From an uncultured Erythrobacter sp. (lineage in GTDB: Bacteria > Pseudomonadota > Alphaproteobacteria > Sphingomonadales > Sphingomonadaceae): a stretch of DNA of 64,000 bases. This document shows, piece by piece, positions 33,567 to 43,166 of this stretch. The position numbers and the translations under genes were made by a program. Under the pieces are notes generated by a model, which was not told the DNA's origin, searched no databases, and was given only the letters and a program-made list of their open reading frames with translations. Numbering within the stretch: position 1 is the stretch's first letter; each line of letters opens with the position of its first letter. Where the stretch lies: assembly GCF_947497915.1 (NCBI RefSeq), contig NZ_CANMIJ010000002.1, forward strand, positions 124,001 through 188,000, read 5' to 3'.

Positions 33567-33621
33567 AAATTTATGTCTTTTCCTGGTAATTAAATTACAA
33601 TTCGGTGCAGTGCTGACCTGT

Positions 33622-33646
33622 GGAACCGCAGCTTAGCCAGACGGTT
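33622..33646 (+). promoter_or_regulatory. Possible EcfG-like promoter for the photolyase-like gene
   Basis: GGAAC at 33622-33626, 16 bases, then GGTT (33643-33646), one mismatch from the CGTT consensus. The start codon is only nine bases on, which would give a leaderless or nearly leaderless transcript, the same geometry as the lipocalin promoter. Confidence 0.4.
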
Positions 33647-33654
33647 TAACGGGC

Positions 33655-34887
33655 ATGACTTTTCAACCTAATCGCTCAGCGGCCCTTACCCGCCTCGACG
33701 AGTTTCTGCCTTGCGCTGGACGGCATTATGCCAACAGCCGCAATTATGATGACAGTGTGCCCACCGACGGTATGCGTCAAAACGTCTCGCAGCTTTCCCC
33801 GTGGCTGCATGCTGGCTTGATCTCCGAAGTCGAAGTTGTGGAAGCGGTGCTGGATCAGCACAGCCCGGATGCCTCGGATAAATTCATCGCCGAGGTGTTT
33901 TGGCGGGTTTACTTTAAAGGGTATCTCGAACAGCGCCCAACGATCTGGCGTGCTTTTTGCGATCAGCGTGATGCGGCGATGGCGCAGATGGCCTCCAATT
34001 CGGGCCTGCAACGAGCCTATGGCGAAGCGACCGAAGGCCGCACCGGCATTGCCGCATTCGACCACTGGGCCCGCGAGCTTGCCGAAACTGGATACCTCCA
34101 CAACCATGCGCGTATGTGGTTCGCCAGTATCTGGATATTCACGCTCAAACTCGACTGGACATTGGGCGCAGATTTCTTCCTCAGGCACCTGATCGATGGT
34201 GATGCGGCGTCGAATACGCTCAGCTGGCGTTGGGTTGGCGGGCTTCACACCAAAGGGAAAACCTATCTCGCGCGGGCAGACAATATTGCGCGCTACACTG
34301 CCAATCAAAATGGCGGGCCTTTGAGTGTCGCAGGTTTGGCCGAAGATGCGCCCGCTTTGCACGAAGACACAGAGCACGAGCGGCAAGCGTTGGAGCTACC
34401 GCCTGCGCCGCCTCCAATCGCGTTCGATGCCCCATACGCGTTGCTGTTGCATGATGAAGCCGCGAGCCATGTCCCGTTGAACCTGCCTAAGGCACCGAGC
34501 CTCATAATCGGCGCGGCGAGGCCTGATGCACGATCATCAGAACCCGTTGGCGATCTCGCGCTCGACTTCGCCCACGGCTCGGTGGAAAGCGGCGCAGCAG
34601 AAGCGGCACAGGCATTCGGGTGCGATGCGAAACGGTGGGGTGAAGCTGGCGATCTTGCAGGATTGCTCAAAGATGCGGGCATTGATCGCATCCTAGTACC
34701 CTATCTGCCGGTTGGCTGGACCCGCGATGCCTTGATGGCCGACCTCGCGCCGCTGATCGAAGGAGGCAACGCCGCCGTATTGCTCGATGATTTGCGCCGG
34801 ACAACTTGGCCACATGCCAAAGCAGGTTTCTTCGGCGTCAAAAAGAAGATCGAAAGCGTGCTCGGTGAAATTGGAGTGGCGGCGTAA
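33655..34887 (+). CDS. Photolyase/cryptochrome-like FAD-binding protein with FAD domain at the N-terminus
   Basis: A 410-residue protein. Residues about 30-220 match the C-terminal FAD-binding domain of photolyases and cryptochromes: MRQNVSQLSPWLHAGLIS, FIAEVFWRVYFKGYLEQRP, HNHARMWFASIWIFTLKLDW and DGDAASNTLSWRWVGGLH are the usual flavin-pocket segments. The usual N-terminal alpha/beta antenna domain is missing from its normal place. Residues about 250-405 instead look alpha/beta and end in WPHAKAGFFGVKKKI, so this may be a permuted arrangement. DNA repair or light signalling are both possible. It sits in a stress/light gene region. Confidence 0.85.
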   Translation: MTFQPNRSAALTRLDEFLPCAGRHYANSRNYDDSVPTDGMRQNVSQLSPWLHAGLISEVEVVEAVLDQHSPDASDKFIAEVFWRVYFKGYLEQRPTIWRAFCDQRDAAMAQMASNSGLQRAYGEATEGRTGIAAFDHWARELAETGYLHNHARMWFASIWIFTLKLDWTLGADFFLRHLIDGDAASNTLSWRWVGGLHTKGKTYLARADNIARYTANQNGGPLSVAGLAEDAPALHEDTEHERQALELPPAPPPIAFDAPYALLLHDEAASHVPLNLPKAPSLIIGAARPDARSSEPVGDLALDFAHGSVESGAAEAAQAFGCDAKRWGEAGDLAGLLKDAGIDRILVPYLPVGWTRDALMADLAPLIEGGNAAVLLDDLRRTTWPHAKAGFFGVKKKIESVLGEIGVAA

Positions 34888-34988
34888 ACAAGTGAGCAGG
34901 CAATAATTTCTGGCAATCCAGTCTGTGCCAAGGCAGACATTGTGCCGAGGCCGCGCGGTGCGTCGCGGCCGTTCGAAAGGGGACGATC

Positions 34989-35969
34989 ATGGCAGGTGGA
35001 CTGGGACTGGCACTTAGCGGGGGCGGAGCGCACGGCGCTTTTCAAGTTGGCGTGCTGGATGAATTGATCGAACGGCGCGGGGTCGATTTTGAGACAGTCG
35101 TGGGTACATCCACCGGTGCCATTCAGGCCGCTGGCGTCGCACAAAACGATATTGCGCGTTTGCTGGATCTGTGGACCGGTATTCGCGGGAATGACGACAT
35201 TTATCGCAGCCGAGGCGGCGAGCTTTGGGCAGTCATAACCGGTAAGGACTCCATGTTCAGCACTGGACCTCTGCGTGAGTTGCTGCACAAGACATTCGAC
35301 GATGCGAAAATCCGCGCCACTGGCAAAAACCTGCGTCTGGCGGTTGCGAACCTGACCAACGGGCAGCTTCGGATTGTGGGCGAAAACACCGATAATATTG
35401 CCGACTGGGTCTATGCCAGCGCCGCGCAACCGCCCGCATTCCCACCTTTCAGAACAGTCGATGAGAACGGCCAGTTGGAACAATGGGTCGATGGCGGCCT
35501 GCGCGATGTCACACCGTTCCGCGCGGCACTTCGCGAGAAACCGCGTGCGATCCTTGCCGTGCGGGCCGAAGGGCCAAAGGATGTCGAGCCCAAGGAATAC
35601 AAAAGCCTTGTCAAAATAGGACTGCGCTCGGTCGATCTGTTGACCGAGGAAGTCGCCGACAACGATCTTGGCAATGTCGACCTCATCAACAATCTGCTTC
35701 AGGCGGAAAGCAAACAGCGCGCCGAATTGGAGGCGTTAAACCTTGAACCAGCACAGATCGCGCAAGTGATGGAACCGCTCAGCTCACAGATCGAGCGATA
35801 TAACTTCGTGCCAACCATGGTGCTGCGCCCGCCAACCAATCTTCACAAAACGCTCGAATTCGTGCCCGAGCTGATCGCGGAAAACATTGAACGCGGGCGG
35901 CAAATTGTGCGCGACAATTGGGATGAGCTTGGCCCGTTCCTCGGATTAGTCGAAGCAGGCAGCGAGTAA
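34989..35969 (+). CDS. Patatin-like phospholipase family protein
   Basis: A 326-residue patatin-domain lipase. The oxyanion loop LALSGGGAHGAFQVGVLDEL, the nucleophile elbow VVGTSTGAIQA (GxSxG-type, here G-T-S-T-G) and the catalytic Asp in WVDGGLRD are all present, forming a Ser-Asp dyad. A GAAAGGGGACGATC ribosome site fixes ATG at 34989. No signal peptide is evident, so it is probably cytoplasmic or membrane-peripheral. It may take part in membrane lipid turnover. Confidence 0.92.
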   Translation: MAGGLGLALSGGGAHGAFQVGVLDELIERRGVDFETVVGTSTGAIQAAGVAQNDIARLLDLWTGIRGNDDIYRSRGGELWAVITGKDSMFSTGPLRELLHKTFDDAKIRATGKNLRLAVANLTNGQLRIVGENTDNIADWVYASAAQPPAFPPFRTVDENGQLEQWVDGGLRDVTPFRAALREKPRAILAVRAEGPKDVEPKEYKSLVKIGLRSVDLLTEEVADNDLGNVDLINNLLQAESKQRAELEALNLEPAQIAQVMEPLSSQIERYNFVPTMVLRPPTNLHKTLEFVPELIAENIERGRQIVRDNWDELGPFLGLVEAGSE

Positions 35970-35973
35970 CGCC

Positions 35974-35999
35974 GGAACCGAGAGGTCGCGCCTGCCGTT
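35974..35999 (+). promoter_or_regulatory. EcfG-type promoter for the lipocalin gene, near-leaderless
   Basis: GGAAC (35974-35978), 17 bases, CGTT (35996-35999). The lipocalin start codon is only nine bases after the -10, so transcription would begin at or next to the ATG. The promoter overlaps no coding sequence. Confidence 0.6.
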
Positions 36000-36007
36000 G
36001 ATAGGGT

Positions 36008-36589
36008 ATGACTATTTCCAAACGCCTTCTCGCAGGTTTCATCGCCGTTTCTTCGTTGGGACTCTCAGCTTGTGTCGGTTCGCCCGGCCCTGTCGGAAAC
36101 ACAGCTGTGCCCCAGCCCGCAAAATCAGTCGCCCTGCCCGCCTATCTCGGCACATGGTACGAGTATGGCCGATACGAAGCGCCGTTTCAAAAGGGCTGCG
36201 AAGGTGTCACCGCGGACTATTCGATGCGGGAGACATCAGGCGATGCCAAAATCCGTGTCGTCAATTCCTGCTACAAAGACAGCCTTGATGGTGAGTTCGA
36301 TCAATCCACCGGCAAAGCCAAAATCGTCGAAGACAGCGACGGTGCGAAACTGAAAGTCAGTTTCTTTGGCCCGTTTTACGGCGATTACTGGGTGCTCGAT
36401 CGCGGTGAGCCCAATGCGGACGGTCAATACCCTTGGTCGATCGTGGGGGAGCCCAGCGGGCGGTATCTCTGGATGCTAACCCGCGAGGCCCGCCCTTCAG
36501 CCGAGCTACGTTCGGCCTTGGAAGCGCGGGTTCGCGAGCTTGGATATAATTGGAACCTGGTGCGACTGACGCAGCAACCAGGCTCCTAA
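36008..36589 (+). CDS. Outer-membrane lipocalin (Blc-like)
   Basis: A 193-residue lipoprotein with lipobox SLGLSACVG. The lipocalin fold shows the structurally conserved GTWYEYGRYEAPFQKGCEGVTADY, then the FFGPFYGDYWVLD strand and a final YLWMLTREARPSAELRSALEARVRELGYNWNLVRLTQQ, as in bacterial Blc. Bacterial lipocalins bind lipids and are induced in stress or stationary phase (family knowledge). An EcfG-type promoter immediately upstream agrees with that. Confidence 0.93.
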   Translation: MTISKRLLAGFIAVSSLGLSACVGSPGPVGNTAVPQPAKSVALPAYLGTWYEYGRYEAPFQKGCEGVTADYSMRETSGDAKIRVVNSCYKDSLDGEFDQSTGKAKIVEDSDGAKLKVSFFGPFYGDYWVLDRGEPNADGQYPWSIVGEPSGRYLWMLTREARPSAELRSALEARVRELGYNWNLVRLTQQPGS

Positions 36590-36595
36590 GCCAGG

Positions 36596-36949
36596 TTACA
36601 ACACCTTATCAGGCCGGGCATCGTGCTTGTGCTTTTCGCCCTTGCCAAAAATGCGCTCTAACCGCTGAGCCATCGTGTTCGCAGCTTTGCGAGCCGCGGA
36701 GTCTACGTCAGAGGCGTGTTCGGTAACGCCAATCGGTTTGCCGCCGCGCGGGCGCGCTTCGATCAGGCATGTCTTGTCATCCGCACCGCCTTTGCGAGCG
36801 TTTTCATCGGACACGTGCACTTCGAGCCGCGTCAGGCGATCCTCGAACCGTGCAAGCTTGTGCCGGACGTTATGTTCGATGCGTTCGGCCACATTCTCTG
36901 TGCCCATCACCGAGCTATCGGAATTAAACTGAAACTGCATGTCGGACAT
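36596..36949 (-). CDS. Ribosome hibernation promoting factor (HPF/RaiA family), short form
   Basis: A 117-residue S30AE-family protein: QFQFNSDSSVMGTENVAERIEHNVRHKLARFEDRLTRLEVHVSDENARKGGADDKTCLIEARPRGGKPIGVTEHASDVDSAARKAANTMAQRLER. It binds 70S or 100S ribosomes in stationary phase (family knowledge). It is convergent with the lipocalin gene (six bases between stops). A GGAGAACC ribosome site lies before ATG at 36949. Being the short form, it lacks the C-terminal dimerisation domain of long HPF. Confidence 0.88.
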   Translation of the reverse strand: MSDMQFQFNSDSSVMGTENVAERIEHNVRHKLARFEDRLTRLEVHVSDENARKGGADDKTCLIEARPRGGKPIGVTEHASDVDSAARKAANTMAQRLERIFGKGEKHKHDARPDKVL

Positions 36950-36970
36950 CGGGGTTCTCCTCTAGTTTTA

Positions 36971-36996
36971 CTCTCTCAGGCGTAGGGACGCCCTAG
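36971..36996. terminator. Hairpin after the small charged protein gene
   Basis: CTCTCAGGCGT and ACGCCCTAGAG pair at 10 of 11 positions around AGGG. It is 40 bases downstream of the 71-aa gene stop on the minus strand and just upstream of the HPF gene. There is no T tract, so termination would be weak. Confidence 0.4.
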
Positions 36997-37035
36997 AGAA
37001 TATATGGGGAGGAACCGCCCGATTTCGAGTCCGAA

Positions 37036-37251
37036 TTATTCCTGAGCCGCCGCTTCTGCAGCCCGCTTTGCCGCGCGCTCTTCTTCGGCTTTCGCACGGT
37101 CGGTTGCGACCTTTTCCGCCTGATTGGCAAGCGCCCGCCAGGTCTTTTCCGAACGCAGTTCGCGGTCACGAACATTGTCGAGTGTGGCTTCTTTCGCTTT
37201 GGCCGCAGCTTCATCAGCGCGATCGCGATAGAATTCGAATGTCTGGGCCAT
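37036..37251 (-). CDS. Small charged alpha-helical protein, unknown
   Basis: A 71-residue protein, strongly Ala/Glu/Arg/Lys-rich: MAQTFEFYRDRADEAAAKAKEATLDNVRDRELRSEKTWRALANQAEKVATDRAKAEEERAAKRAAEAAAQE. It is predicted to be almost wholly helical, probably a coiled coil. Similar tiny proteins are common in Sphingomonadales; function is unknown. A CAGGAGCC ribosome site precedes the ATG. It stands between the csp and HPF genes on the same strand. Confidence 0.78.
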   Translation of the reverse strand: MAQTFEFYRDRADEAAAKAKEATLDNVRDRELRSEKTWRALANQAEKVATDRAKAEEERAAKRAAEAAAQE

Positions 37252-37284
37252 CTAGAGGCTCCTGCTGGAGTGGATGGTTCGTCT

Positions 37285-37330
37285 TAAAAAGGATGCGGGC
37301 GCAGCAGCAATCCGCCGCGCCCGCGCATCC
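37285..37330 (-). terminator. Rho-independent terminator of the cold-shock gene
   Basis: On the minus strand GGATGCGCGGGCGC and GCGCCCGCATCC pair (one bulged base) around a 14-base loop, followed by TTTTTAAG. The csp stop codon is adjacent. Confidence 0.85.
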
Positions 37331-37333
37331 AAT

Positions 37334-37546
37334 TTAGTCAGCAGCCGACAGGTTTACGGCGCTTTCTTTGCCGTTGCGGCCAACTTCGACGTCGAAGTTG
37401 AGACGCTGTTCTTTGTCGAGGCCCTGCATACCAGCGGCCTGAACGGCAGTGATGTGAACGAAGCTATCGTTCGAGCCATCGTCAGGCTGGATAAAACCAT
37501 AGCCTTTGTCGTTGTTGAAAAATTTTACGGTGCCAGTCTTGGCCAT
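37334..37546 (-). CDS. Cold-shock domain protein, CspA family
   Basis: A 70-residue single cold-shock domain. RNP-1 is KGYGFIQ and RNP-2 is DSFVHITAV, inside an OB fold beginning GTVKFFNNDKGYGFI. It is probably an RNA chaperone or single-strand nucleic-acid binder (family knowledge). The ribosome site AAAGGAACTC lies before ATG at 37546. The 258-base spacer before the divergent YaiI gene likely holds a long untranslated leader, as in many csp genes. Confidence 0.96.
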   Translation of the reverse strand: MAKTGTVKFFNNDKGYGFIQPDDGSNDSFVHITAVQAAGMQGLDKEQRLNFDVEVGRNGKESAVNLSAAD

Positions 37547-37804
37547 GAAGAGTTCCTTTCAAGAACTAGTATTCCCCGGACGAAATGCCCGTGGTCGTGC
37601 TTCAAATCGTTCTGGAAAAGGAAGTCGTCGTCCGGTTTACGCCGGGGGCCTGAAAGACCAAACGGCGGAGCGCAAATTTCGAAGTCCGTCGCAAATTCCG
37701 ACGTCAGCTTGATCTATGTAGCATGTCTTTGTCACATTACCTAATTATTGCTCATTCGCGTAATATTTGGCCTCTCGGGCGAAGTCGCGCTACGTCACTG
37801 TTCC

Positions 37805-38278
37805 ATGACCATTTCCATCCTGATCGACGCCGATGCCTGTCCGGTGAAAGACGAAGTGTACCGCGTGGCGGAGCGTTTTAAGGCGCAGGTCCGCGTCGTC
37901 AGCAATTCCGCCTTTCGCATTCCCGACCATCCGCGCATCAAACGGGTGGTGGTCGATGACGGGTTCGACGCGGCGGATGACTGGATCGCAGAAGAAGCCG
38001 TGCGCGCCGCCCCGAAATGCGTCGTGATCACCGCCGACATTTTGCTGGCCGAACGCTGCCTGAAAGCGGGCGCGGTGGTGCTCAAACATAACGGGCGCGA
38101 ATTTGACGCCGCCAGCATTGGCGGAGCCATCGCGACCCGCGCGATTATGGAGGATCTGCGCGCCGGAATGGACGGGCCGCTGGGCGCGAGCGGCGGCGGC
38201 CCGCCGCCGTTTTCCAAATCGGACAGATCGGCGTTCCTGCAATCGCTCGACCGGGTGATGGTGAAGCTGCAAAATTGA
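37805..38278 (+). CDS. YaiI/YqxD family (DUF188) protein
   Basis: A 157-residue PIN-like protein of the YaiI/YqxD (UPF0178) family. Acidic motifs ILIDADACPVKDEVYRVAERF and VVVDDGFDAADDWIAEEA, and the DILLAERCLKAGAVVLKHNGREF strand, are typical. The Asp residues suggest a metal-dependent nuclease-like fold; no activity is established. ATG at 37805 is used instead of the longer track start. It is divergent from the csp gene. Confidence 0.92.
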   Translation: MTISILIDADACPVKDEVYRVAERFKAQVRVVSNSAFRIPDHPRIKRVVVDDGFDAADDWIAEEAVRAAPKCVVITADILLAERCLKAGAVVLKHNGREFDAASIGGAIATRAIMEDLRAGMDGPLGASGGGPPPFSKSDRSAFLQSLDRVMVKLQN

Positions 38279-38294
38279 CGAAGGTGACACCCTG

Positions 38295-38924
38295 TCACTT
38301 TTCCAGATCATCATCAAAGCCCTCTAAAGCTTCCATAATCTCCTCATCGCTATAGCTTTGCGGACAGGGAAGCGGCGCGGAAACCCGATCCGTGATCAGC
38401 ACCGCCGATCGCACCGCCTCAAGCTCACCCGGATCGTCCACCGCCAAAGCGCCCGTTGGCACGTCCTCGCCGCGCTCCAGCATGCCGAGCAACCCTTCAA
38501 AATCGCGCGCATGTTTTTCCGCGCTGTTGACCAGTCGCCCGAACACCGGATTGCCGCCATGCGTTGATTTGCCGAGCAAGGCGACGGTCAGCCGCTCATC
38601 ATAGCGGCGATACGCGCCCACCTGCTCCCCCTGATAAAACACCGGCACTTCCACCCCGTTGAGCGCCCGTTCCAGCGCGGCATGCGCCAGCACATCAAAA
38701 GAGTGATGAAACGCCACCTCCCAAGCAAGATCAAACGGCTTACCCTTAAGCCGCGACCGCAAACGATAGGCCGATTGCCGCGTCATCCCAGCAGCCCGCG
38801 CAGCCTCGGTGACGGAGTGGGTCGCCGAGAGTTGTCGCAGGAACATCGCCTGTTTGGCGAGGGTCCAGCCATCGTGGCGGGTAATTTGAGGGGTTTTTTG
38901 TGGGGAGTTTTCGGGTGTGCTCAT
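38295..38924 (-). CDS. HTH-containing protein, unknown
   Basis: A 209-residue protein with an N-terminal helix-turn-helix: LAKQAMFLRQLSATHSVTEAARAAGMTRQSAYRLRSRLKG (residues about 22-62), in the homeodomain-like or resolvase-like class. The middle region has SFDVLAHAALERALNGVEVPVFYQGEQVG, and the C-terminal tail is acidic. Similar proteins occur widely in Sphingomonadales with no established function; a transcription regulator is plausible, while the middle region resembles nothing I can name. It is convergent with YaiI (16 bases between stops). Confidence 0.82.
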   Translation of the reverse strand: MSTPENSPQKTPQITRHDGWTLAKQAMFLRQLSATHSVTEAARAAGMTRQSAYRLRSRLKGKPFDLAWEVAFHHSFDVLAHAALERALNGVEVPVFYQGEQVGAYRRYDERLTVALLGKSTHGGNPVFGRLVNSAEKHARDFEGLLGMLERGEDVPTGALAVDDPGELEAVRSAVLITDRVSAPLPCPQSYSDEEIMEALEGFDDDLEK

Positions 38925-39081
38925 CAGGCAGGATAATGCACAAAGGGCGCAAGTAGGAAATCACTCTGGCCAAGCGCGGTTTTTCGGGGCGCGCTTAGCC
39001 GCCATATCCGAATTCATGCGCCATGCCCGTTGAAAAAGCGTAGGCCATCAAGGGGGCATTCCGCCCCGACTGGAAAATGTG

Positions 39082-39213
39082 ATGGCCAAAGGTCAACAAA
39101 AGAAGAGCCGCGAAGCCCGCAAGCCCAAAAAGGAAAAAGTAAAAACCAACGCCTCGCAGCCGTCGCAAAAGCCCGGCGGGATTAAGGGTCTGGAGAATAT
39201 GAAGAACAATTAG
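39082..39213 (+). CDS. Small Lys-rich conserved protein (43 aa)
   Basis: Absent from the ORF track because of its length. ATG at 39082 to TAG at 39211-39213 gives MAKGQQKKSREARKPKKEKVKTNASQPSQKPGGIKGLENMKNN. The opening MAKGQ...REARKPKKEK is a pattern I recognise from small basic proteins of many Alphaproteobacteria, function unknown. It is extremely Lys-rich and predicted to be unstructured, so it may bind nucleic acid. A strong hairpin follows 12 bases after the stop. Confidence 0.65.
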   Translation: MAKGQQKKSREARKPKKEKVKTNASQPSQKPGGIKGLENMKNN

Positions 39214-39224
39214 GCAAATGTGCG

Positions 39225-39250
39225 GCGAGGCAGCGCGCCGCGCGCCTCGC
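39225..39250. terminator. GC-rich hairpin after the Lys-rich small gene
   Basis: GCGAGGC and GCCTCGC pair, with an inner GCGC/GCGC extension, in a 26-base structure 12 bases past the stop. No T tract follows, so it may be a weak terminator or mark the left edge of the AT-rich island. The 200 bases after it hold nothing recognisable. Confidence 0.45.
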
Positions 39251-39450
39251 TGGTTGCCCAGCCTTTAACGTAAGAAGGCCAGTGAGGTGAGCGCGCCAAA
39301 GGACGCGGCGATGGTACGGGGTTCAGGTGTGTGTGCCGGCTGCGATCTTAAGACAGAATATGGCGGGGTAGGAAAGACAAATGGCCGCTCGCGTGTAGTT
39401 AGCATTAAGAAATGGATCTATTCGAGCAAGAAACGTGCTAGCATAGTCAA

Positions 39451-39882
39451 ATGAACAAGATTCAACGAATTTGGCAACAAAAGTACGTCCCTGTCATAGT
39501 AAGGCGCAGCGGCAATGGCAAACAACATCGCGTTCGCCTACCATTTCGCGGCGACAATCGAGAATGGCTAAGAAACGAGCGCCGCTCGCGACCTGTTTGG
39601 GTGTCCGACAGAAAGTTTTGGGAAATTCCGAAGGCTTGGTTCAATGATTTTGTCGAGCGCAGCTTAGATCGTTTCGAAGTAGTCTGGATTATTCAGCCTT
39701 ACCGCGAACAAGAGGTTTGTGCATCGGCATGCCTTAACGCTCAAGGCCACGAGTGCCAATGTTCTTGTATGGGGGCGAACCATGGAACTGGAAATGATGG
39801 CTCTTGGTTCGAAGTAAGCGAAGCATTCGCTGTCAAATGGGGCGAGAGTAAATGGGCCTGTAGACTGCTGGAAAAGAAATGA
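39451..39882 (+). CDS. Cys-rich protein with CxxxC...CxCxC...NHG motif, unknown
   Basis: A 143-residue protein. The C-terminal half has Cys90, Cys94, Cys102, Cys104, Cys106 and His111 (CASACLNAQGHECQCSCMGANHG), probably a metal-binding knuckle. The middle contains WEIPKAWFNDFVERSLDRF and IIQPYREQEVC, a pattern recalled from uncharacterised proteins of genomic islands (memory, not searched). The N-terminus is basic. The reading frame is AT-richer than flanking genes. The stop overlaps the DUF3644-like gene start as ATGA, so they form a translationally coupled pair. The function is unknown; island context suggests defence or mobile-element origin. Confidence 0.8.
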   Translation: MNKIQRIWQQKYVPVIVRRSGNGKQHRVRLPFRGDNREWLRNERRSRPVWVSDRKFWEIPKAWFNDFVERSLDRFEVVWIIQPYREQEVCASACLNAQGHECQCSCMGANHGTGNDGSWFEVSEAFAVKWGESKWACRLLEKK

Positions 39883-41063
39883 GCACGCCAGCACTTACAT
39901 CTAGAGAGAAATCCATCACGAAGAAGCTGATCGCTGATGGCGAAGCTTATCAAGATGTTCAGCAACTAATCAATACCGGACGAAACCCAACTATAAACCC
40001 CGGGCGTTTGGCTGGCTCAGCGAATTGGGATGTTGAATCAGCGACTGACGACGAGGTTGCACGGTATCGCTATGAAAAATCACTAGTGGACTTGAAGAGT
40101 GGGTTATCACCGATCGATAACGAGCGGCTCTTTAGAGCGCGTGAGGCGATGATCGCTGCCGTCGACGCATTTAACAGCCCCACTCTTTTGTTCAAAGTTC
40201 AAATATTCCCAGTATTGAGCCAGATCGCATGGACATATTTGCTTCATGAATACTATTTTAGAAAAGGCGTCGAAATCATTAACGGTGATGGAAACTCACT
40301 TTTGCTTAGTCAAATTTTAAATCGAGAAGATTGCCCTCTCGAGGGCGATGTTGCTAAGAATTTGCGTGCCGTGAAGATTCTACGCGACGAGGTTGAACAC
40401 AAACTGCTCGCATCCATCGGACGAGCCTATTGGCCTCTTTTTCAAGCCAATTGCCTAAACTTTGATCAAACAATCAGAAAGCTATTTGGGGAAGATGCAG
40501 GTCTGCGTGACGTGCTCTCTTTATCCCTACAATTCGGACAGATGCAGCTCGACCAACTTTCGAAGCTACAGCAATACGATCTATCGCCAGCCATCGAAGC
40601 AATCGACACGGCTATTGCTGTTGCCACAGGGTTAGATGGTAACGAAGGTCCGAACTACCAATTCAAAGTAAGTTATCATTTCGAGAAAGCCACTAAAGGT
40701 GATTCTCACATAGTATTCTCTAAGAACAATCCCGGCTCTTCTACTGTGGCTAATGTCCTCACGCAAAAAGTAGTCGGAGATGAGCTTTGGCCGCACAAGC
40801 CATCACACGTAGTGCGAAAAGTAAGAGAGCAAACGGGAGAGAATTTCAATCAACACCAGCATACACTAGCCTGGAAAAAATACGGCGCGAGGCCTCGGAG
40901 TAATGCAAAGAACGCAAACGACTGCAAAAAGGATTTTTGCCACTACCACTCAGCACACAACGACTACACTTACTCCGATAAGTGGATCGAGTTTTTAGTC
41001 GGTGTGGTGACCGATGCCGACGAATTCAAAAAGCTGAAGATATATCAACCAAAAACTGGATGA
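39879..41063 (+). CDS. DUF3644-like protein of an AT-rich island
   Basis: A 394-residue protein. The first 50 residues may form an HTH-like element (KSITKKLIADGEAYQDVQQLINTGRNPTINPGRLAG). Residues about 85-260 match the DUF3644 pattern: AREAMIAAVDAFNSPTLLFKVQIFPVLSQIAWTYLLHEYY, then LRAVKILRDEVEHKLL. The C-terminal about 110 residues contain His- and Cys-rich HQHTLAWKKYG and DFCHYHSAHNDYTYSDKWIEFLV. DUF3644 proteins are often found in defence islands (family knowledge). Two counted 60-base lines are 28/60 and 21/60 G+C, far below the 57-67% elsewhere. Its stop touches the thiC stop with no gap. Confidence 0.8.
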   Translation: MSTPALTSREKSITKKLIADGEAYQDVQQLINTGRNPTINPGRLAGSANWDVESATDDEVARYRYEKSLVDLKSGLSPIDNERLFRAREAMIAAVDAFNSPTLLFKVQIFPVLSQIAWTYLLHEYYFRKGVEIINGDGNSLLLSQILNREDCPLEGDVAKNLRAVKILRDEVEHKLLASIGRAYWPLFQANCLNFDQTIRKLFGEDAGLRDVLSLSLQFGQMQLDQLSKLQQYDLSPAIEAIDTAIAVATGLDGNEGPNYQFKVSYHFEKATKGDSHIVFSKNNPGSSTVANVLTQKVVGDELWPHKPSHVVRKVREQTGENFNQHQHTLAWKKYGARPRSNAKNANDCKKDFCHYHSAHNDYTYSDKWIEFLVGVVTDADEFKKLKIYQPKTG

Positions 41064-43093
<2,030 letters not shown>

Positions 43094-43166
43094 GGAAATT
43101 GTCTAGGCGTTTCGCGTGGCTGCGTCCAGCCGATTGCTCGACCCGGCGCAGCCGCGCGGATTACAG

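Noticed and set aside
38295-38924. The HTH protein as a phage small terminase
   Set aside because: No other phage genes are nearby and the helix-turn-helix alone is not specific.
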